Shown here: positions 10,301 through 19,000 of the stretch, in pieces
How the letters are laid out: each line of letters opens with the position of its first letter
Numbering within the stretch: position 1 is the stretch's first letter
DNA from: Calothrix sp. PCC 7507
GTDB lineage: Bacteria > Cyanobacteriota > Cyanobacteriia > Cyanobacteriales > Nostocaceae
Assembly (NCBI RefSeq): GCF_000316575.1
Contig: NC_019682.1
Location: forward strand, 1,302,001 to 1,366,000
Direction of reading: 5' to 3'
DNA length: 64,000 nucleotides
Notes under the pieces: generated by a model
What the model was told of the DNA's origin: nothing
Database searches by the model: none
Seen by the model: only the letters and a program-made list of their open reading frames with translations
Translations under genes and position numbers: made by a program

Positions 10301-10686
10301 TGACTAGCATATAAACCAAAAAGAATTCCTGGTAAGTTTTCATCCAGTGTCGGTGTCCAACCTAGTGTTCTAGATTCAGCTAAGACAATACCAGATTCAG
10401 AGGAAGTAAATTGATATATCAAGGCGCGATCACAGGCAATTTTATCCTTGAGTTGTGCTACTGTGACTTTGAATAGTGTCTCAATATCTAGGGATTGACG
10501 CATCTGACTGATAATGCTTTGCAGTTGTCGTCGCCAAACTTTAAATTCTTGAGTAATTGCATTTAACGTAGATAATTGATCCTTAGCAATATTGGCGATC
10601 TCAATAGCACCATTCTGATTTTCTAAGTATTCACTATCAGCAATCAAATTTCCATTTTCTTGGATGTTATTATATGAATTTGTCAT
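7369..10686 (-). CDS. pixJ: Cyanobacteriochrome-type methyl-accepting chemoreceptor (PixJ/PtxD-like)
   Basis: 1105-residue photoreceptor for phototaxis. Four GAF domains: GAF1 (about 60-205) has Tyr148 where the bilin Cys should be. GAF2, GAF3 and GAF4 (about 240-385, 422-565, 605-745) each carry the bilin-ligating Cys-His pair (C324-H325, C507-H508, C690-H691) in the setting [13 protein letters not shown]. They carry an ETQGGRY motif and no DXCF-type second Cys, so they resemble the red/green class. The Trp before the acidic pair is present in GAF2 (W292) and GAF4 (W658) but is Leu475 in GAF3. A HAMP-like segment ([15 protein letters not shown]) and an MCP signalling hairpin ([26 protein letters not shown] split across a heptad) follow. 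No transmembrane segment is visible, unlike Synechocystis PixJ. Confidence 0.9.
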   Translation of the reverse strand: MTNSYNNIQENGNLIADSEYLENQNGAIEIANIAKDQLSTLNAITQEFKVWRRQLQSIISQMRQSLDIETLFKVTVAQLKDKIACDRALIYQFTSSESGIVLAESRTLGWTPTLDENLPGILFGLYASQDYLDSVVIDDINQIQLTPYQKQLLEKFQVKASLSVPILVEDKIWGLLVVNNCASVRKWQEGEITLLSQITGELTYRLQSFEFQAELQQRTLAKKAVAKVVDKILKLSDVDKVFQTTTQEVRQLLKCDRVGVYRFNSNWGGEFVAESVGNTWVKLVGPGIKTVWEDTHLQETQGGRYRHHENFVVDDIYKVGLANCHIDILEQFEAKAYVIVPIFFGEKLWGLLAAYQNSETRKWQNWEVSFLAEIGLQFGVALSQAEYLEQLRLKSEELVYIAEKEKSLTKTINRIRQSSDMESVFKTTTQEVRQLLRCDRVAVYRFNPDWGGEFIAESVGNIWTKLVGPDIKTVLDDTYLQETQGGRYVRGENFIVNDIYTIGLAPCHIEILEQFEAKAYVIVPIFFGEQLWGLLAAYQNSGSREWQSWEVNFLTQIGLQFTLAKSQIEYIEQVKLKSENLVQIAEQEKAFTKIVNRIRQSLDVEEIFKTTTQEVRQLLRCDRVAVYRFNPDWGGEFVAESVGHIWIKLVGTDIKTVWEDTHLQETQGGRYAKGESFVVNDIYQVGLAPCHIEVLEQFEAKAYVIVPVFSGEKLWGLLAAYQNSSSRDWEESQVSLLTRIGDQLGLALQQTEYLQKLQAQSNQLAEAAAREKAAKESLQQRSIQLLTALRPALNGDLTVRVPITEDELGTIADAYNNTLQSLRKIVIQVQTAAQQVAQTSTTSNASLTGLTNLAQEQSEEVTTALGEIQQMVDSTQAVVTNAELVQVAVQQANQTVESGDAAMNLTVKAIQAIRETVAQTSKKIKRLSESSQKISKVVNLIGNFATQTNVLALNAAIEATRAGEYGKGFAVVADEVRSLSRQSAAATIEIEKLVQEIQAETSEVAVAMETGIQQVVEGTNLVSDARQNLNAIVTATAEISQLIQQITAATQTQMVQSVTVTTSMKDVAEISHKTVGESQEISEVFQQLSIMAQELLVTASRFKVN

Positions 10687-10792
10687 TTCAGAAACCTCAA
10701 AATTTGTTATCAGTAGTAATTTGCAACTTTTTAGCTTAAAAGCTGATGGTAATTGAACCGAATACTATGCACCGTCACAGCTTGTCAAATTA

Positions 10793-11275
10793 TCAATTAT
10801 GAAGCCCCCACAAGGAAGCTTGAATAATTGCTGGAGCATCTAAATTGAATACTATTTCTTCAGTAGAATTGATAAAGTAACCTTGCAAAAAAGGTGACAT
10901 AGCTGGATAAAATAGTTCTGTTGATTGAGCTTTCATTTGATTGGTATCCAACCACTCAATATCCATCAACTGTCGCACCAACAGACCCAAATATTTGCCA
11001 TCACTTTCTAGTATGATCGCCATCATTTTTGAGACGGAGTCTAAGTCTTGCAATAGTGGAGGATAACCTAGCATCTCCTCTAAATCAACTAACCAAAGCA
11101 TTTCACCACGCCAGTTATAGATACCTAAGACACAATTAGGCATCTGAGGAACACTACATACTTCTGTTAATGATATTTTTAAAACTTCCGTGATGTGTTG
11201 TAATGAAATGACAGATGTGTCTTTGACTCCCAAATTAAAGCTTAAAAATTTTTGCTTATTCTCCAAATTTTCCAA
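10793..11275 (-). CDS. pixI: CheW-like coupling protein (PixI-like)
   Basis: 160-residue single CheW domain, with the usual VLGIYNWRGEMLWLVDLEEMLG core. It should link the GAF receptor to the CheA-type kinase. It lies between the receiver gene and the receptor gene on the same strand, with gaps of about 106-112 bp, exactly as in pixGHIJL loci. Size and position fit PixI; sequence alone would support only a generic CheW. Confidence 0.85.
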   Translation of the reverse strand: MENLENKQKFLSFNLGVKDTSVISLQHITEVLKISLTEVCSVPQMPNCVLGIYNWRGEMLWLVDLEEMLGYPPLLQDLDSVSKMMAIILESDGKYLGLLVRQLMDIEWLDTNQMKAQSTELFYPAMSPFLQGYFINSTEEIVFNLDAPAIIQASLWGLHN

Positions 11276-11387
11276 GTTTATGATTCCTTAGCATTGATTA
11301 TTAATTTTCAGTCGAAATTTGCAGTTATTCAACTCTCATAGGCAATAAATTACCTGACGGAGTTATAATGAAATGCTTATTTAGTCT

Positions 11388-11753
11388 CTATTTACTGATT
11401 AACCGACTCAGAGTTACTACTAATTCTTCCCGATTAATTGGTTTTGAAAGATAAGCATCAGCACCTAACATATTTCCCCAAATTTTATCTACATCGCTAT
11501 TTTTTGTTGAACAAAAAATCACAGGTATTTGGCTAGTACTAGGATTATTTTTCAGTTCTCGACAAATTTCAAAGCCACTTTTACCTGGTAAAATTACATC
11601 GAGAAAAATTACATCAGGCTTATTTTTATCGATTCTGTCTTGAGCTTCTTCACTACTTGTGGCACTAATGACAGAATAACCTGCCTGCTTTAAGTAACGG
11701 CTGATAATTTCCATATCAGTCAATCCATCTTCAACTACTAAAACAGTACTCAT
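11388..11753 (-). CDS. pixH: CheY-like single-domain response regulator (PixH-like)
   Basis: 121 residues, one receiver domain and no output. The acidic pair is E8-D9, the phospho-acceptor is Asp52 in VIFLDVILPG, and the Lys is in YLSKPI. In related loci PixH/PtxB acts with the CheA kinase on the pilus machinery. It is second in the operon, between the PatA-type regulator and the CheW gene. Confidence 0.88.
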   Translation of the reverse strand: MSTVLVVEDGLTDMEIISRYLKQAGYSVISATSSEEAQDRIDKNKPDVIFLDVILPGKSGFEICRELKNNPSTSQIPVIFCSTKNSDVDKIWGNMLGADAYLSKPINREELVVTLSRLISK

Positions 11754-12000
11754 AGTAGATACCTATTAATATGATAAAAAACAAAAGTACAACTGCACAA
11801 CACATCTATTAAATCAAACTTTTGCTGTCATTTAATTCTGATGTATTTTTGATCTAAAGACCTCGGAAAAAGTACGTAAAAATATAACTTTAAATGCGAT
11901 TTTATTAGCTAGAAGACGATACAGTTAAGTTAAAGCTAAAAACCTCAACCCAACCTACAATTCTCCTTAACTGAACTGTAGTGAGCTATAAACTAAATAA

Positions 12001-12020
12001 GGGCGAATGGTGATTCGCCC
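12001..12020. terminator. Hairpin between pixG and pixH
   Basis: Perfect 8-bp stem GGGCGAAT/ATTCGCCC with a 4-base loop in the 358-bp gap between pixG and pixH. Minus-strand reading gives a short T-rich tail only. The same hairpin type is a common dispersed cyanobacterial sequence, so it may be a weak terminator or attenuator rather than a true end of transcription. Nothing else is recognisable in the gap. Confidence 0.4.
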
Positions 12021-12111
12021 CTAATAAATCATCAGGCTAATATGTAGATTCATACAGTTAATCAATGATTTATCACTAAGGAAAAATCATTACAGTTTGA
12101 TTACTAATTGC

Positions 12112-13341
12112 CTAATGACAAACTTCTAAATCGGATATCCTACTAGGTATGCTATTAGACACATTCTTGACTTTTGATGGAGCCTGTGAACGTAAATATT
12201 TCTGTGCTATACCCATGACCCGATCAGCTACTACGGGTTTTGTGAGAAAATCTGTAGAACCAACTACTTTGGCGCGAACTCTATCTAGAAGTCCATCATT
12301 ACCTGTGAGGATGATTATGGGTGTTTCAGAAAAGCTAGAAATTCGTCGTAGTTGAGTACATATTTCGTAACCACTAGCGATTGGCATCATTAAATCTAAG
12401 AAGATTAAGTCTGGCTTCTCTTGAATCAGAGTTGGCAATGCTTGCACAGCATCTTGGATTTTGATAAACCTCATTCCATTGCCAGTAATAATGTCTTCTA
12501 ACATTTTACAAACCTGTGGGCTATCATCTACACAGGCTATCAAGGGAGCATTGGGATTTTTTGGTGGTGTGGTGTTAGAGTTATTTTTGACTTCATTTGT
12601 TAATAAAGGTAAGTCGGGCACTTCTACAAGTTCGATAATTCCTTTGAGGATATAGGGAAGCAATGAACGAGAAACTAGTAGTACACTCTGCTTCATTTTC
12701 ACTGCTAAATCCCGCAAGGTATATTTACCGTTAATGAAATTTACAAAGTTATTGTAGACGGATGGACTCACTAGCTGTTGGAGTTGTTCGGGTTTGCGGA
12801 TGACTGGTGCTAAGTCAGGTGAAAAATTTGCTAACCCTGTTTCTGACCAAATCTTCCACGAGTCTTGCATATGCTTGAGAGAAATGTCTGCACTCGTAAA
12901 GCTCATGGCCGTATCCAAGATAACTTCTTGGTTGCGATCGCAAGTTAGAGGCGTAAAATCTGCCTCATAAGCAAGGTCAAAAAATAGTTCTGCAATTGTG
13001 TTTTCTACAATTGTATGAATTTGTTCTCGTTGGATTTTCTGTCTTTTAAACAATATTTCTACAAGGCGATAGTCCCAGTAATCAATTGCTAAGTCTTCTG
13101 AGCGAAACCGCAACTTATTCAAATCAATTTGGGGACAATTCTGAGTGATATGTCTACGCCAACGTCGGAAAGGATGTTTTCCACCGGTTGCCCAAACTAT
13201 CCTTCCTAAGCGATAGTAGAAAATCCATTGCTGTCCCTTGGAACTTTTAATCTTTAATTGTCCGTTGTATTGTAATTGAGTACAAATTTTAAATTCATTC
13301 AGTAGGTTATTTGATACTATCAGTTCTTCTTGGTGCGTCAT
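12112..13341 (-). CDS. pixG: PatA-type response regulator (PixG-like)
   Basis: 409 residues. The N-terminal about 230 residues form a PATAN/DUF4388 region (TQLQYNGQLKIKSSKGQQWIFYY split by the LGRIVWATGG turn), as in PatA and PixG. The C-terminus is a receiver domain with the acidic pair in CVDDSP, the phospho-acceptor in LIFLDLMMP and Lys in FLTKPV. First gene of the operon. PatA-family regulators bind the pilus extension motor in cyanobacteria, which would set the pole or side of pilus activity in response to light. The upstream 1 kb must hold the operon promoter, but I see no clear boxes. Confidence 0.87.
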   Translation of the reverse strand: MTHQEELIVSNNLLNEFKICTQLQYNGQLKIKSSKGQQWIFYYRLGRIVWATGGKHPFRRWRRHITQNCPQIDLNKLRFRSEDLAIDYWDYRLVEILFKRQKIQREQIHTIVENTIAELFFDLAYEADFTPLTCDRNQEVILDTAMSFTSADISLKHMQDSWKIWSETGLANFSPDLAPVIRKPEQLQQLVSPSVYNNFVNFINGKYTLRDLAVKMKQSVLLVSRSLLPYILKGIIELVEVPDLPLLTNEVKNNSNTTPPKNPNAPLIACVDDSPQVCKMLEDIITGNGMRFIKIQDAVQALPTLIQEKPDLIFLDLMMPIASGYEICTQLRRISSFSETPIIILTGNDGLLDRVRAKVVGSTDFLTKPVVADRVMGIAQKYLRSQAPSKVKNVSNSIPSRISDLEVCH

Positions 13342-14346
13342 GCTTTAATTCCTTATGCTTTAATTCCTTTTATTAAAAATTCAGCCTTTTTTAAGCCTAC
13401 AATACTCATTTATTGGTCAGTATCTATCCCATCGCTTACAGATACGTTTATTCAACCAATTCAGATAAGTGTTTGTGACTTTACCATGATTGGGATTGAG
13501 TAATGCTAAATTGAGGCTGAGAGGAATAGAGGTGATTAAAAGGGTAAAAGTAGTATCTTTTGAGGATTTATTTAAAATAAAATACCTCATTAATGGACTC
13601 TCATCCCTTACTAGTATTTAAAAATTTAAGTGGAGCTTGACTTATGCAATTTTCTATTTTGCTTATTTATTCATATATTATATTAAGCATTTTTCAGGTA
13701 AATAATGATCAGTAATAATCCTGATTTTTCTCTGAAAAATAGTTTTTGCACTTAATTAACGACTGCAATATTTGTTTAAATTGTCAGCTTTGATTGAAAT
13801 GATTGTTTTTGACATGTTTGTTTACAAAGCTATGTAACCAATATTTTTGCGGCAGTCTAGACAGTGTATATAGGATTCACACTTGAATATTGAAATACAC
13901 GTAGGTAGGGCTATGCCTTACAAAACCCTGATCTGGTGGGCATTGCCCACCCTACAGATACTTAGATTTTTGAAAAAATCAAATATTAATCTTATATTGC
14001 TCTGACTACCTGTTGGTAATAGCGGATTGCTGTGAATTGCTGATATTTTTATATGTAGATTTATGATATATTTAATCTATTGACAAAAAATTCACAGCAA
14101 CTAAATCTTTCAAAGTACGTTTAATTATTCTCAATTACCTGCTGACTCTAAATCATTTATAAAAGACTAGATTTCCAACATAAAAAGTGCAGAATCTAGT
14201 TATTGAGGATTACTATAGTATCCATTAACTTCGAGGTTTTGAATACTCGTGGCTATGCTGAACAAGAGGTTAAGGGGTAGGGAGCAGGGTGTTGGATTGA
14301 AGGGTGGTATGACTCGATATCTGTGAGCGATCGCTAGGAAGATTTT
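13342..14346. other. Intergenic region upstream of the phototaxis operon
   Basis: About 1 kb, AT-rich, without a convincing gene on either strand. It holds a dispersed hairpin repeat (GGTGGGCATTGCCCACC at 13935-13951, same unit at 45361) and a perfect 12-bp inverted repeat (TTGCTGTGAATT 14027-14038, AATTCACAGCAA 14089-14100). It should contain the pixG promoter near its left end. Confidence 0.5.
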
Positions 14347-15273
14347 TCAGGGTTGTTTGTCTTGATTGTAACTGGCAACAGCCGCCCTGAGATTACCTTG
14401 ATGTGCTGAGAGTAGCTGATCGCCTGCGTCTTTTTCTAAACCAGTCCAATGCATCAACAAAGCTAATTTTACCCACTTACCACTCTGTTCTAGTAACAAA
14501 CTCGCGGTTTCTCGACTTAAACCTGTGAGGTCTTCTAAAATGCGTAAAGCGCGATCGCGTAATTTTTGATTGGTGACTGCTACATCTACCATGCGATTAC
14601 CGTAGACTTTGCCCAGTTTGACCATCACCCCAGTAGAAATAATATTTAAAGCTAGCTTTGTGGCTGTTCCAGCTTTCAGGCGAGTTGAACCAGCTACAAT
14701 TTCTGGCCCAGTTAACAAGCGAATGTCAACATCTGCATCAAAGCTAACTTGTTCAGCGGGAACACAAGCAATAAAAACAGTGATAGCACCCCGCTGACGA
14801 GCAGCGTTGAGGGCACCTTGGACAAAAGGTGTTGTCCCACCAGCGGTGATACCAACTACCACATCTAATTGTGTCACGTGTCTTTGAGCGATCGCTGCTT
14901 CTCCATCTTCAGCGCGATCCTCTAAATCCTCAGAACTACGTACCAATGCGCCAGCACCGCCAGCAATAATCCCTTGTACTAATTCTGGGGGTGTACAAAA
15001 GGTAGGTGGACACTCAGCCGCGTCTAACACTCCTAACCTACCACTTGTGCCAGCGCCGACATAAAACAGCCGTCCTCCGTGGCGTAAACGCTCTGCTGCA
15101 TATTCAATGGCTTGAGCTAACTGACTTTTCGCTGCAGCTACTGCCGCAACTGCTTTTTGGTCTTCATTGTTAAATAAATCCACCAATTCTAGGGAACTTA
15201 GTTGATCTAAATTCAGACTATGAGGATTGACTTGCTCAGTTAATAGATGGCCGCGTTCTTGCAAATTTGTCAT
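14347..15273 (-). CDS. murQ: N-acetylmuramic acid 6-phosphate etherase
   Basis: 308 residues from the ATG at 15273. The frame is open a further 15 codons upstream to 15318, but that part encodes a dispersed repeat (CPERSRRDDG) and is unlikely to be translated. Motifs: a SIS sugar-phosphate isomerase fold with GGRLFYVGAGTSGRLGVLDA split at the Gly-rich loop, CPPTF, GIIAGG and TAGGTTPFV. MurQ cleaves the lactyl ether of MurNAc-6-phosphate to GlcNAc-6-phosphate and D-lactate in cell-wall recycling. It is cytoplasmic and stands alone here. Confidence 0.93.
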   Translation of the reverse strand: MTNLQERGHLLTEQVNPHSLNLDQLSSLELVDLFNNEDQKAVAAVAAAKSQLAQAIEYAAERLRHGGRLFYVGAGTSGRLGVLDAAECPPTFCTPPELVQGIIAGGAGALVRSSEDLEDRAEDGEAAIAQRHVTQLDVVVGITAGGTTPFVQGALNAARQRGAITVFIACVPAEQVSFDADVDIRLLTGPEIVAGSTRLKAGTATKLALNIISTGVMVKLGKVYGNRMVDVAVTNQKLRDRALRILEDLTGLSRETASLLLEQSGKWVKLALLMHWTGLEKDAGDQLLSAHQGNLRAAVASYNQDKQP

Positions 15274-15363
15274 TTGTTCTCCGTCATCCCTTCGGCTGCG
15301 CTCAGGGCAAGTTGTCATTTGTTCTGTGTCATTTGTTGCTTATCAGTACTAACCAATGACTAA

Positions 15364-15789
15364 TTACAATAGTCCTTCTAGCTTGCGCCGCATTTTTTCT
15401 AGTTCCGAATCAGACAAATCTGATTGATCTGTAGCTGCTTGGTTGGAGGAAAAATTTCCCTCACTAGTTTCCTCTGCTTGAGCGTTTGGTTGCCAGTCGG
15501 TTTCTTCCACATTAATATCTGGAGGAACAACTAAGTCACCATTTTCTGGGACGAGTTCCCATTCATAGTCAGCACTTGCACAAAATTCCTTGATTTCTTC
15601 AGCATCAATCGCCTCTACTGTCGGTGTCAGGAAATCCTGAGCTTCCAACATGAGGGCGAAGCGAGTAGCATCGTCTTCTGACTCGAACATCAGAATTTTA
15701 TTGCGATTGCCCTCTCGCACTGTGTGAATCCCCTCATTTTCTGTACGGGCATTAAAAACCAACACAAAAACTCGCATCGGTGTAATCAT
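15364..15789 (-). CDS. DUF3110 domain protein
   Basis: 141 residues. The first about 80 form the cyanobacterial/plastid DUF3110 domain (RVFVLVFNA, ENEGIHT, FESEDDATRFALMLEAQDF). The acidic tail ends in a short amphipathic helix (SDSELEKMRRKLEGLL). The start may be the ATG at 15777, which gives the usual MRVFVLVFNA beginning; the ATG at 15789 has an AAGGA close upstream. Function is unknown. It ends 90 bp upstream of the murQ start, on the same strand. Confidence 0.75.
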   Translation of the reverse strand: MITPMRVFVLVFNARTENEGIHTVREGNRNKILMFESEDDATRFALMLEAQDFLTPTVEAIDAEEIKEFCASADYEWELVPENGDLVVPPDINVEETDWQPNAQAEETSEGNFSSNQAATDQSDLSDSELEKMRRKLEGLL

Positions 15790-16045
15790 TGATCCTTTTT
15801 TTCTTGGTTCTATTTATATTAAAGTTCTAAGATGTGTCCCAAGGAAAGTTGCTGTAACATTTTTCCTAAATTTAGATTTTCCTGACCGTGCGAATATGAT
15901 TGAGCATATAACTATTGAGTAGATCCCATGCAAGCATTCGGGTCTTGGTTTGAGTTGACGTATCCTGGAAAAGGCAGAACAAATCGTGTGCCAGTTAATG
16001 CTAGCAGTGAGCCAGCTACATTCTCCAAGTAAAGGGTGAAAGCAA

Positions 16046-19000
16046 ATGACACAGTCTCCCAATCAAGATGATCGCTCAAATTCCCCCGTTCACAGACGGT
16101 TAATGTTGCTTTTGTTTAGTCGCGCTGGCTTGGTCTTGAGTGGAATTTTGCTGCTGGGAGTTGCCTTAGGTATCTGGCGTTTATGGACTTTCGTCCAGAA
16201 AGAGTTAACGCCGTTGGCAGAAAAAAATCTCACCAATACACTCAACCGTCCAGTCAAACTTGGAGGAGTGACAGAATTTTCCCTTACGGGAGTGCGGTTT
16301 GGAGCTTCAGCTATACCCGCAACTGCAACAGACCCAGACCGAGTGGCTATTGATGCCGTAGAAGTTGGTTTTAGCCCATTACAGTTAATCTTTAACCGTA
16401 GATTAAAGCTAGATGTCACTTTAGTCAACCCAGATATTTATATTGAAAAAGATAACCAAGGGCGCTGGATTACTACTACCATAGCGCCAGCAGGTAAAGA
16501 TGCAGCCATTAAAACCGATTTGGAGAAACTGCGGTTGCGGAATGGCAAGTTGGTTTTGATGCCGCAGGCGGGAGTAGGGGGAGATAAGGGAGCAAAATCC
16601 TCTTCATCCCCTTCATCTCCTATCGCCTTTTCGCAACTAAATGGTACTGCCGACATTCGAGATAACAATCAGTTGGTTTGGTTTGATGTGGCGGGTCGTG
16701 CAGACAATAGTGGTGGTAATGTTGCAGTCCGGGGAGAAGCACAGGTTAAGACGCAAGCCGCCAAGTTACAGATACGCGGGCAAGACTTGCTAGCTGCGGA
16801 CATCAGCAGTTTAATTAAGTTGCCATTGAATTTACAAGCAGGTCGAGTTAATGGTGACTTACAAGTTCAATTAATCCCGCAACAGCAAACCTTGTTGTAT
16901 GGCAGCGCTAGTGTGCAAGGGGTGACGCTACAGATTCCCCGCGTACCACAGTTGTTGAGCAATACTCAAGGAAATCTCCGCTTCCAGGGACTGGAAATCA
17001 AGTTAGAGAATGTTGCTACTAATTATGGCAAAATTCCTGTGGTGGCTCAGGGCATTATTGACAGAAAGACTGGCTTTAAGTTGGCGGGACGTGTCAATGC
17101 AGTGAGTGTGGCTACAGCTTTAGAGACTCTCAAGGTAAAACTACCAGTACCTGTTATTGGGGAAGTCAAAGCTGATTTGCAGATTGTCGGACCAACTGCT
17201 AAACCGACTCTTTTAGGTACTGTTGTCACTACTAAAACTGCCAAGATTGACAAAGTTGATTTTAAGAACGTTAGCAGCAAATTTGAGTTATCTACAACTA
17301 ATTCTTTAATTACGCTCAAAGATATTCAAGGCACACCTACGGTAGGTGGTGAAGTGACAGGTGGTGGCACTATTAAACTTAGTAAGCCTGCTCAACTGAA
17401 TTTTAATTTTGCTGCTAATAATGTTCCTGGGGATGCGATCGCTAAAATTTATGGCAATACATCCACATTTCAAATTGGCACTGTCTCTGCTAAAGGTCAA
17501 CTAACTGGTGTTCCTGGGGATATTCAGACACTAGTACAATGGCAGGCACCAGGGGCTACTTATGCTGCTAGTGGTAAGATCGCGATCGCCCCAGATCGTA
17601 CTGTTAACTTCCGCGACGTGGCGCTGAAAGTTGGCGGTGGTGTGGTACAGGCATCAGGTACTTATGCTAATCAAACGTGGCAAGCTGTAGCGCAAGCCTC
17701 TGGTGTGCAGTTGGAGCCGTTTGTAGACAAAAATAAACTCCAAAATGTCTCCTTGGCGGGAGCAGAATTCAACGGCCGCCTACTCCTCTCAGGGACTACA
17801 GGCCCATTTAAATTAGCCAGTATTCGCCCTGATGGGGCTAGGGTGCAAATCGCCGGGGGGACGGTGGGAGTTGAGAAACTGCAACTCCAAGACCAAAGCT
17901 TTGCAGCTCAATTGGTTGCCAATGGCGTGTGGCTGGGGCGGATCTTGAAAAAAGCGCCTGCGGTTCTCAACAGTCCATTGGCGGGGACATTCCAAATCGC
18001 AGGTAATAGAAATAATTTCAGCCTCAAAACCCTCCGTGGCACTGGTGAGGCGCGTTTGTCAGTGGGTGGTGGGATTGTCACAGCTAGCAATATTCAATTA
18101 GCCGATGGTCGCTATCAGGCACAGGTCCGGGCGAATAACGTACCATTGCAACTGTTGGCAGAATTACCCCCACAGTTTCAAGGAACTTTAGCTGGTAATT
18201 TCAATGTGGCAGGGTCTGCGGAATCCTTCCAACCACAAACTATCCAAGCCAGCGGTCAGGGTCGGTTGAATCTCGCAGGTGGTACAATTACAGCCTCGAA
18301 TATCCAACTGGCGAATGGTCGCTATCAGGCTGTAGTTGATGCTGCGGGTGTGCAATTAAATCGCTTGAATCAGCAATTGCGGGGGGCTTTCGGCGGGAAG
18401 TTGCAAGTGGCTGGGAATGTGGGAACAGCCAAATTAGCAGATTTGCGTGCTGCTGGTCAGGTACAGTTTTCTCAAGGGATATCTGTGATTCAGCAGCCCC
18501 TGAGTGCGGCGATCGCCTGGAATGGTGAAAGGTTAATTATTGAGCGCGCCACTGCCAGTAATTTAAATGCTAGTGGTTACATCTCAGCTAACGCCCTAAA
18601 AGCAGGCATACCGGAAATTACAGCCTTAAATCTCAACGTCCAGGCACAAGATTACAACCTGCAACAATTACCCTTCAAGCTGCCTAATGGCATTAATCTC
18701 GCTGGGAAAGCTGATTTTAATGGTCAAATTACTGGCAAGCTGCCTATACCTGATGTCCAAGGACAACTCAGGTTACGGGGTTTGGTGGTGAAAGACTTGG
18801 CTTTTGAGCCAGTCTTAAGTGGAAGTATCCAGGCGGTGCAGGGAACTGGTGTAAATTTAAACTTGGAAGGCGTGAGCGATCGCCTAGCTCTAAATTTAGA
18901 CGGCAAAAATCGCCCCAAATCCTTCTTAGCTAAGTGGCAGCAAGCCACAGCCATAGGTCAAGCCCAAGGAGATAACTTGGCACTGAGCTTAGACAACTTC

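Noticed and set aside
15274-15318. 15-codon upstream extension of murQ
   Set aside because: Encoded by a common dispersed repeat; the ATG at 15273 gives the normal MurQ start.
15814-16062. 82-codon minus-strand frame between the DUF3110 and tamB genes
   Set aside because: Overlaps the tamB start, has no recognisable protein features and low-complexity composition.
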